Assembly (NCBI GenBank): GCA_003511945.1 | Contig: DOJA01000177.1 | Location: 1-7,062 of the forward strand | DNA: 7,062 bases | Direction: 5' to 3' | Origin: Phycisphaerales bacterium | GTDB taxonomy: Bacteria > Planctomycetota > Phycisphaerae > Phycisphaerales > UBA1924 | Part shown: positions 1 to 6,300 of the stretch, in pieces | How positions within the stretch are numbered: the first letter of the stretch is position 1 | How the letters are laid out: each line of letters starts with the position of its first letter | Program-made: the position numbers and the translations under genes | The notes under the pieces: generated by a model | Databases searched by the model: none | The model's input: the letters and a program-made list of their open reading frames with translations, nothing else | What the model was told of the DNA's origin: nothing

Positions 1-3
1 GGC

Positions 4-35
4 CCCCACCCCGGCCGGGGCGGGGTCTCTTTGTT
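4..35 (+). terminator. Possible intrinsic terminator of an upstream gene
   Basis: A strong GC hairpin pairs CCCC (4-7) plus CCCC (9-12) with GGGG (17-20) plus GGGG (22-25). It has one A-C mismatch and a GGCC loop, and is followed by the T-rich run TCTCTTTGTT. This is the form of a Rho-independent terminator reading rightward. The gene it would end lies outside the window, and the T-run is interrupted, so the call is moderate. Confidence 0.5.
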
Positions 36-39
36 CCTC

Positions 40-59
40 AGCCCGACCGGTGTCGGGCT
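40..59. other. Perfect 8-bp hairpin overlapping the -35 region
   Basis: AGCCCGAC (40-47) and GTCGGGCT (52-59) form a perfect inverted repeat around a CGGT loop. There is no T-run after it, so it is a weak terminator at best. It could be a second terminator stem or a protein site, since its right arm touches the TTGACA at 59-64. Confidence 0.4.
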
Positions 60-87
60 TGACAGCGGAGCGGGACTTGTTGAGACT
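59..87 (+). promoter_or_regulatory. Candidate sigma-70-type promoter for the small membrane protein/heme oxygenase unit
   Basis: A perfect TTGACA -35 hexamer (59-64) is followed after exactly 17 bases by GAGACT (82-87). That keeps the second-position A and final T of a -10 element but matches only 3 of 6 bases overall. Transcription from it would begin at about 93-96, at or next to the ATG at 95. The -10 lies inside the palindrome at 81-95, so repressor binding there would block RNA polymerase. The weak -10 limits confidence. Confidence 0.45.
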
Positions 88-95
88 GAGTCTCA
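81..95. promoter_or_regulatory. Fur-like box (7-1-7 palindrome)
   Basis: TGAGACT-G-AGTCTCA is a perfect 15-bp inverted repeat with a one-base centre. It matches 10 of the 14 defined positions of the Fur 7-1-7 consensus (TGATAATnATTATCA), including both TGA/TCA ends. It overlaps the candidate -10 and ends on the A of the ATG at 95. The heme oxygenase downstream is an iron-release enzyme, and genes of that class are often Fur-repressed, which supports an iron-responsive operator. Another dimeric regulator with similar half-sites cannot be excluded. Confidence 0.6.
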
Positions 96-217
96 TGTCT
101 AAGGCCGCCCGACGACTCGGGGTCGTCGCATTCCTGTTCTTCCTCATCAAGGGCCTGCTGTGGCTGGTCGTCCCCGCGGCCCTGATCGGGTGGGCGCGCC
201 TGACGGGGCGGGGCTGA
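95..217 (+). CDS. Small one-helix membrane protein of unknown function
   Basis: A 40-residue protein that I do not recognise. It starts with a basic segment (K3, R6, R7), followed by one long hydrophobic stretch at about residues 9-33 (VVAFLFFLIKGLLWLVVPAAL), interrupted by K19-G20, and a short basic tail ending TGRG. This suggests an inner-membrane protein with a cytoplasmic N-terminus by the positive-inside rule. The ATG is the last base of the Fur-like palindrome plus TG, so no Shine-Dalgarno sequence is possible if transcription starts at the predicted site; it would be read from a leaderless mRNA. The heme oxygenase follows after 43 bases, suggesting co-transcription and a link to heme or iron handling. 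It could instead be a chance ORF in leader DNA, but hydrophobicity, position and the regulatory box argue for a real gene. Confidence 0.55.
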   Translation: MSKAARRLGVVAFLFFLIKGLLWLVVPAALIGWARLTGRG

Positions 218-260
218 CCCCCGACGCCCACTCGTTCGACTGACTGGAACGGAGCATCCG

Positions 261-905
261 ATGTCCGCGAGCGTTCATGCTGCGTCTCAGACTTCTTTGA
301 TGGCCCGCCTTCGGACGGAGACCCGTCCGCACCACGAAGCCGCGGAGCAGCACCCGCTGCAGCGCGCGCTGGCGATGGGGCGATTGGAGCGGTCGGTGTA
401 CGCGGCGTACCTGGCGCGCCTGGGCGAGGTGCACGCCGCGCTGGAGGGCGCACTGACCCGCGGGGCGGCCCTCGGCGGACCACTGTCGCGGATCGTCGAT
501 CCGGCGCTGTTCGTTTCGGAGCACCTGGCGGCGGATCTCCGCTACTACGGCGGTGCGGCGCTGGCGCCGGATCGCTCGCCGTCGGCCCAGGGGTTCCGCC
601 AGTCGCTCACGAGCGCGAGCCCGGCGCGACTGCTGGGGCTGTGGTATGTCCTGGAGGGCTCGAAGAACGGCGGGCGCTTCATCGCCAAGGGCGTCCGGCG
701 CGGATACGGGCTGACCGGGCAGGACGGCGTGCGCTCCCTCGACCCGCACGGCGACGACCAGCCCGCGCTGTGGGCGAACTTCAAGAGCCGGGTGGACGCC
801 GAGTCATGGACCGAGGTCGAAGTCGGCGATGCGCTCGACGGCGCGCGGGCGATGTTCGGGCTCATCATGGCGGTGGGGGACGAGGCGCTCGCGTCCGCGG
901 GCTGA
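261..905 (+). CDS. Biliverdin-producing heme oxygenase
   Basis: A 214-residue cytoplasmic protein of the all-helical heme oxygenase family (usual bacterial size about 190-220). The family opens heme with O2 and reducing electrons to give biliverdin, CO and ferrous iron. The N-terminal motif LRTETRPHHEAAE (residues 17-29) matches the family's TRxxHxxxE signature, making His25 the likely proximal heme ligand. The distal-helix motif is GLWYVLEGSKNGGRFI (126-141), like the LYVLEGSxLGG of bacteriophytochrome-associated and related bacterial heme oxygenases; Lys135-Asn136 replace the more usual residues before GG. The ATG at 261 has GGAG at 251-254, six bases upstream. No phytochrome gene is visible, and the Fur-like box upstream suggests iron recovery rather than chromophore supply. 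Family assignment is firm; the subtype (HmuO-, BphO- or PigA-like) is not settled. Confidence 0.88.
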   Translation: MSASVHAASQTSLMARLRTETRPHHEAAEQHPLQRALAMGRLERSVYAAYLARLGEVHAALEGALTRGAALGGPLSRIVDPALFVSEHLAADLRYYGGAALAPDRSPSAQGFRQSLTSASPARLLGLWYVLEGSKNGGRFIAKGVRRGYGLTGQDGVRSLDPHGDDQPALWANFKSRVDAESWTEVEVGDALDGARAMFGLIMAVGDEALASAG

Positions 906-926
906 ATCCGGCGCGACGGGTTCCCC

Positions 927-932
927 TATAGT
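927..932 (+). promoter_or_regulatory. Possible -10 element for the S9 peptidase gene
   Basis: TATAGT (five of six matches to TATAAT) stands out in the 90-bp gap after the heme oxygenase, in one of the few AT-rich spots of the window. No good -35 lies 16-18 bases upstream. If used, transcription would start near 940 and give a leader of about 55 bases before the ATG at 996. Confidence 0.35.
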
Positions 933-995
933 CATTGTGCTGATCGTCGGGTGGCTGTCCCCGCACCCGAACACCCCCCTCACCGGAGTGAGACG

Positions 996-3026
996 ATGAC
1001 GCTTCGCGCCTGGACGCTCGCCTTCGCCATTGGAGCCGGTTCGATGGTCGGAATCACCAGCCCCGCCCGGGGCGCGGATTCGCCCGCGCCCCTGATCCCG
1101 CGGGAGGTGCTGTTCGGGAACCCCGAGCGCGCCAATGTGCAGCTGAGCCCGGACGGGAAGACGCTGTCCTACCTGGCGGCGGTGGACGGCGTGCTCAATG
1201 TCTGGGTCGCGCCGACCGACGAGCCCTCCAGGGCGCGAGCGATCACCGACGACAAGTCGCGGGGGATCCGCCAGTACTTCTGGTGCTTCAACAACTCGCA
1301 CATCGTCTACCTGAAGGACAAGGGCGGCGACGAGAACTGGCGCGCCTACAGCGTGAACATCGCCACCGGCGAGCAGAAGGACCTCACCCCCTTCGACGGC
1401 GTGGCGGCCCAGATCCAGGAAGTCAGCGACCGTTTCCCCGATGAGATCGTGATCGGGCTCAACAACCGCAACGCCCAGCTCCACGACCTGCACCGCGTGA
1501 ATGTCATCACGGGCGAGCGCACGCTGCTCCGCGAGAACGACGGGTACCTCGGCTTCGTGGTCGACCACGACTTCAAAGTCCGCATGGCCTCCCGGTTCAA
1601 CGCGACGGGGGGCGTCGACAACTTCATCGTCAAGCCCGACGGGGCCGTCGAGCCCTACGACACGGTCCCGATGGAGGACTCGCTCACCACGCAGAACAGC
1701 GGGTTCGACAAGACGGGCACGGTGCTCTATGGCGTGGACAGCCGCGGACGGAACACCGCGGCGCTGGTCGCCACCGACCTCAAGACGGGCGAGAAGAGGG
1801 TCATCGCGGAGGACCCGCTCGCGGACACCACCTCGGTGCTGTCCGACCCCAAGGAGAGGACCATCCAGGCGGTGTCGTTCCTGTACGACCGGATGCGCTG
1901 GAAAGTGATCGACGAAGCCGTGGCCAGCGACTTTGCGTATCTGCGCTCGGTCGCTGAGGGGGACTTCTCGATCAACAGCCAGACGCTGGACAACTCCCGC
2001 TGGCTGGTCGCCTTCGTGCAGGACGACGGGCCGGTGAAGTACTTCCTGTACGACCGCAAGGCCCGCAAGGCGTCGTTCCTGTTCACCAACCGCCCGGCCC
2101 TCGAAGGGCTGACGCTGGCGAAGATGCACCCGCATGTCATCAAGTCGCGTGACGGGCTCAACCTCGTCTCCTACTGCTCGGTCCCGCCCTGGACCGACAG
2201 CGACGGGGACGGCATCCCTTCGCAGCCGCTCCCGACCGTCCTGCTCGTCCACGGGGGGCCTTGGGCGCGGGACTCGTGGGGCTACAACAGCTACCACCAG
2301 TGGCTGACCAACCGCGGGTACGCGGTGCTGAGCGTGAACTTCCGCGGCTCGACCGGGCTGGGCAAGGAGTTCCTGAACGCCGGGAACCTCGAATGGGCCG
2401 GGAAGATGCACGACGACCTGCTCGACGCGGTGGACTGGGCGATCTCCAAGAAGGTCGCCGTCCCGGATCAGGTGGGCATCATGGGCGGCTCCTACGGCGG
2501 GTACGCGACCCTCGTCGGGCTGACCTTCACTCCCGAGCGCTTCGCGTGCGGCGTGGACATCGTTGGCCCCTCGAACATCGTGACGCTCCTGAACACGATC
2601 CCGCCCTACTGGGCCCCGGCGCTGGAGTTGTTCAAGAAGCGCGTGGGCGACCACACCACCGACGAGGGACGCGCGTTCCTGAAAGAGCGCTCGCCCCTCT
2701 CGTTCGTGGACCGCATCAGCAAGCCCCTGCTCATCGGGCAGGGCGCCAACGACCCCCGCGTCAAGCAGGCCGAGAGCGACCAGATCGTCGAGGCGATGAA
2801 GGCCAAGAACATCCCGGTGACCTATGTCCTCTTCCCGGACGAGGGCCACGGCTTCGCCAGGCCCGAGAACAACAAGGCGTTCAACGCCGTCACCGAGGCC
2901 TTCCTCTCACAGCACCTGGGCGGGCGGTACCAGCCCATCGACGGCGACTTCAAGGGTTCGAGCATCGCGGTCCCCCACGGCGCCGGGCAGGTGCCCGGCT
3001 TGGCGGACGCAGTCAAGCCCGAATAG
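996..3026 (+). CDS. Secreted S9-family (prolyl oligopeptidase-like) serine peptidase
   Basis: A 676-residue exported peptidase. The start at 996 is preferred over an in-frame GTG at 951: it has GGAG at 985-988 and directly begins a signal peptide (MTLRAW, hydrophobic core, likely cleavage after SPARGA or nearby, about residues 20-32). Residues of about 45-380 carry repeated beta-strand motifs such as QLSPDGKTLSYLA, typical of the family's beta-propeller that gates access. The C-terminal alpha/beta-hydrolase domain starts near residue 410, with HGGPW at 419-423 forming the oxyanion region. The nucleophile is Ser499 in GGSYGG, the acid Asp586 in GANDPRVKQ, and the base His618 in DEGHGF; all three are intact. 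The family cleaves short peptides, often dipeptidyl- or acylaminoacyl-peptidase style. Likely periplasmic peptide degradation; the precise specificity cannot be read from sequence. It may share read-through from the heme oxygenase, but a TATAGT at 927 suggests its own promoter. Confidence 0.93.
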   Translation: MTLRAWTLAFAIGAGSMVGITSPARGADSPAPLIPREVLFGNPERANVQLSPDGKTLSYLAAVDGVLNVWVAPTDEPSRARAITDDKSRGIRQYFWCFNNSHIVYLKDKGGDENWRAYSVNIATGEQKDLTPFDGVAAQIQEVSDRFPDEIVIGLNNRNAQLHDLHRVNVITGERTLLRENDGYLGFVVDHDFKVRMASRFNATGGVDNFIVKPDGAVEPYDTVPMEDSLTTQNSGFDKTGTVLYGVDSRGRNTAALVATDLKTGEKRVIAEDPLADTTSVLSDPKERTIQAVSFLYDRMRWKVIDEAVASDFAYLRSVAEGDFSINSQTLDNSRWLVAFVQDDGPVKYFLYDRKARKASFLFTNRPALEGLTLAKMHPHVIKSRDGLNLVSYCSVPPWTDSDGDGIPSQPLPTVLLVHGGPWARDSWGYNSYHQWLTNRGYAVLSVNFRGSTGLGKEFLNAGNLEWAGKMHDDLLDAVDWAISKKVAVPDQVGIMGGSYGGYATLVGLTFTPERFACGVDIVGPSNIVTLLNTIPPYWAPALELFKKRVGDHTTDEGRAFLKERSPLSFVDRISKPLLIGQGANDPRVKQAESDQIVEAMKAKNIPVTYVLFPDEGHGFARPENNKAFNAVTEAFLSQHLGGRYQPIDGDFKGSSIAVPHGAGQVPGLADAVKPE

Positions 3027-3032
3027 CGCCGG

Positions 3033-3104
3033 ACAGAATGACCTCTCCCCCCGGTGGGAAGGGCGGCCCGCCCGTCTCGCCCGGCTCTCCGGGCGTCATT
3101 CTGT
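3033..3104. repeat. 72-nt inverted-repeat element with internal hairpins, possible terminator
   Basis: Perfect 10-bp ends ACAGAATGAC (3033-3042) and GTCATTCTGT (3095-3104) enclose further stems. These are an imperfect CTCTCCC/GGGAAGGG arm (about 3043-3063), GGGCG/CGCCC (3061-3073), and GCCCGG-CTCT-CCGGGC (3079-3094). It begins seven bases after the peptidase stop codon. The last stem followed by GTCATTCTGT could terminate transcription in either direction. The closed multi-arm fold also resembles small palindromic intergenic repeats, but only one copy is visible here. Confidence 0.5.
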
Positions 3105-3315
3105 GAGCGGCTCGAAGGGCGCGCACCCCCTGGTGCGGCCATCGTTCGGATCGCCTTCCGAGCCGGCGACCTCGTTCGCGGGAACTCCGCCCGGCGGCGG
3201 GCGTATCGTTCCCCGTGCGGCCGGTTCGAGGGAGAGCTCCCGCACAGGGACCGTTCGCGCCGGGCCTCCGGGCCGGGGGTATCGCTCTGTGATTGATGCG
3301 GGCCGCAGTTCAGTG
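3105..3315. other. GC-rich intergenic region before the dockerin gene
   Basis: I see no gene in this stretch. It holds a perfect hairpin CGCACC-CCCT-GGTGCG (3122-3137) and a larger stem GTGCGG (3215-3220)/CCGCAC (3240-3245) with GGGAG/CTCCC nested inside. TATCGT (3204-3209) and TATCGC (3280-3285) are the only -10-like hexamers, and neither has a properly spaced -35. The promoter of the next gene must lie here or upstream but I cannot fix it. Confidence 0.4.
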
Positions 3316-6300
3316 ATGCGTCGGGTCCTCGCCATTGCGACGATGATCTGTGGCTGCGCCGGGCTCTCCGTCGCGCAGTCGATCAAGCCCGCGGAAGAGT
3401 CCAAGCCCGCGGCCGCGCGAGCGACGCCCCCGACGCCGCGGGATCCGTTCATCCCGGCGTCGCTTGCGGACGCGGTGCAGGTCAAGGATGTCGGCGAGGA
3501 ACTGCCCGAGGCCCCGACCGGGCGCGCGCCCCCCGCCAACGACGCCTGCGCCTCCCCCGAGCAGATCGCCGGCGTCGGGACCTTCCCGTTCGACAACACC
3601 GAGGCCACCACCGACGGGCTGGCGCACTTCGGCTGCAACTTCTTCGGGCAGTCGCAGATCACCCGCGATGTCTGGTTCCTGTGGACGGCGCCGAGCGCGG
3701 GCAACTACCGCATCGAGACCTGCGGGCTGACGACGCTCGATACGAAGATGGCGCTCTACTCCACCGGGCCGACCTGCCCGCCGGGCGATGTTCGGCTCCT
3801 GCAGTGCAACGACGACGCCTGCGGGAGCCAGTCGCGCCTGCAGTTCGACGCGACCATGGGCCAGCAGTTCCTGCTGCGTCTGGGCGTCTTCCCCAACCGC
3901 GTCGGGGGCGCGGGCTCGTTCCGCGTGGCGCTCACGCCCGGGCAGGATGTCTGCCAGCAGCCCACCACCAACTGCCAGGCGCAGGACTTCGCCACCGCCT
4001 ACGACGGGACCAGCATGTTCCCGTTCGACGACTTCCGCCCCGCCCAGAGCGGGCAGGTGACGCGGATCTGCTGGTTCGGCGCCTACTTCAACGGGGTCGG
4101 CAACTGCCAGGGCGCCGAGCAGGACGACTTCATCGTGGAGTACTACCCCGCGCTCGGGGGCGGGCCGGACTCCTTCCCCATCGCCTCGTTCGTGCAGTCC
4201 TTCAACGACCTGCAGGTGACCGGGCCGGTGCCCACCGGGCAGTTGATCGCCGGGGCGTTCCCAGTGTTCGCCTACAGCGCCACCCACGCCCCGGTGAATG
4301 TGTCGGCGAACACTTGTTACTGGGTCTCGATCCGAAACGAGCTCTCTGGCGAGTGCGTCTGGTTCTGGCAGGCGGGCGCGGGCGGGAACGGGGTGATCTT
4401 CCATGCCAACGGCGCGTTTCCGGGCATCAGCGATGTCGTGAACGACGACCTGGCGTTCTGCGTCAACCTGCCGCTCTCCGCCACGGCTCCGTGCGCGAGC
4501 GCCGCCCCCCCCGCCGCCGATGAATGCGCCGGCGCTCCCCTGCTGGGCAGCAACAGCGTCAACTTCATCCGCAATGTCTTCGCCACCGAGAATGTCGGCG
4601 ACCCCGACTTCTCGTGCAAGGGCGGCGGCGCAGGCCCCGGGCTGGGCACGCTGTGGTACCGCTTCACCCCGCCCGCGACCACGGCGCGACTCACGCTGTG
4701 CCAGAACACCACCGGCGACACGCTCCTGGCGGTCTACACCGGCACATGCGGGAACCTCACCGAGATCGCCTGCAACGACGACTTCTGCGGAAGGCGCTCG
4801 CAGATCAACCTGACCGGTCTCACGCCCGGGCAGACCTATTACATCCAGTTCGCCTCGTTCGACGAGATCAGTCTGGACCGCTACCGGCTCGACATCGCCA
4901 GCCCCACGCCCCCCCCGCCCCCCAACGATGTCTGCCTCGGGGCGATCGAACTCGACCCGCCCCCGGGGGGCACCGACGGGGACATCCGGTCGATCGCCGA
5001 CGCCTTCCCCGACGCGGACGCCCCGACCTGCGCCTTCAGCCCCACCGTCTCTCCCACCATCTGGTACAGCGTCACCGGCAACGGGGAGAAGATGACCGCG
5101 AGTCTCTGCTCGACCTCGGTGCCCTTCGACACCAAGATGAATGTCTACTGCGGGTCGTGCGACGACCTCGTGTGCATCGCGCAGAACGACGACGACTGCT
5201 TCCCGCAGGCGCGGGTCGAGTGGTGCTCGGAGCCGGGACGCGTCTACTACATCATGGTCCACGGCTTCAACGGCAGCGTGGGCGAGGCCTTCATCCTCGC
5301 CTTCAGCGACGGTGAGCCCTGCTCGCCCCCGCCCGCGTGCCCCTCGTGCGAGGTCGCCTGCCCGCCGGGCGCCGTCGCGGAGAACGAGGCCTGCGGGGAG
5401 TCGATGAACAACGGGTGCAACGACCCCTCACTCAGGTTCCAGGCGCTCGCGTGCGGGCAGACCGTCTGCGGCACTGCGCCGGCGATCGCCAATGTCCGCG
5501 ACACCGACTGGTACGAGTTCACCCTGTCCGTGCCGTCGCTCGTCACATGGTCCATCGAGACCGAGGTCCCCGTCGAGATCCTGCTGCTGGACGGGGTGTG
5601 CTTCCCGGCGCCCACGGTCCTTGCGCAGGCGGTCGTGGAGCGCTGCGGATCGGGCTCCGTCTCCGCCCGGCTGGCCCCGGGGGTCTACCGGGCCTTCGTC
5701 GGCAGCGCCAGCGACGGGTACCCCTGCGGCCCGTCCAGCGTGTACCGCGCGACGCTGGACTGCGAACCCCTGGGCGCCTGCTGCTCGGGTTCCGATTGTT
5801 CGATCGTCACCGGCCCCGAGTGCGCCCTGCAGGGCGGGGTGTTCGCGGGCGGCGGCAGCGAGTGCCCGACCGTCTACGCGCCCGCGCCCTGCATGAGCGT
5901 GCTGGAGGACATCCAGATCACCGGCACGGACCTGGACCTGGGCAACGACGACGCCGTCGCGGTGGACCTGGGGTTCGTCTTCAAGTTCTTCGGCGAGCCG
6001 GTGACCTCCGTCGTCGTGTCGTCCGAGGGCTTCATCAACTTCGGGGCGGTCGCGCCCCAGACGCCCAATGCGCCCATCCCGACCGCGACGGCGCCCAACG
6101 CGCTCGTCGCCCCGCTGTGGGACGACTTCAGCCCGGCGATCGCTGGCAGCGTCCGCGTCGAGACCAAGGGCTCGGCCCCGCAGCGCCGCTTCATCGTGCA
6201 GTGGACGGATGTCCCCAGGTTCCTGCAGGCCGATTCGAACACCTTCCAGTGCGTGCTCTTCGAGGAAACCGGCTGCATCGAGTTCCGCTACGGCGCCTTC

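Noticed and set aside
261..905. Heme oxygenase as chromophore supplier for a bacteriophytochrome
   Set aside because: No phytochrome or histidine kinase gene is adjacent in the window, and the Fur-like box favours iron recovery. It could be elsewhere in the genome.
951..995. Upstream GTG start for the S9 peptidase
   Set aside because: It would put 15 Pro/His-rich residues in front of a good signal peptide. The ATG at 996 has a well-spaced GGAG.
804..2849. Long minus-strand open frame (681 codons) opposite the S9 peptidase, and similar ones at 3310-5262 and 5428-7059
   Set aside because: They lie antisense to genes with clear family motifs, and their translations are rich in R, V, H, D and G without recognisable domains. 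Such open frames are expected opposite GC-rich genes with C/G-ending codons.
3033..3104. tRNA or tRNA-like gene, suggested by the 72-nt cloverleaf-like fold
   Set aside because: There is no TTCRA T-loop, no D-loop conserved bases, no seven-base anticodon loop and no CCA end, and the outer stem is 10 bp rather than 7.
2824..3315. N-terminal extension of the dockerin protein into the peptidase gene
   Set aside because: The open frame continues upstream but overlaps the conserved peptidase C-terminus in another frame, is Ser/Pro/Arg-rich, and would bury the signal peptide at 3316.
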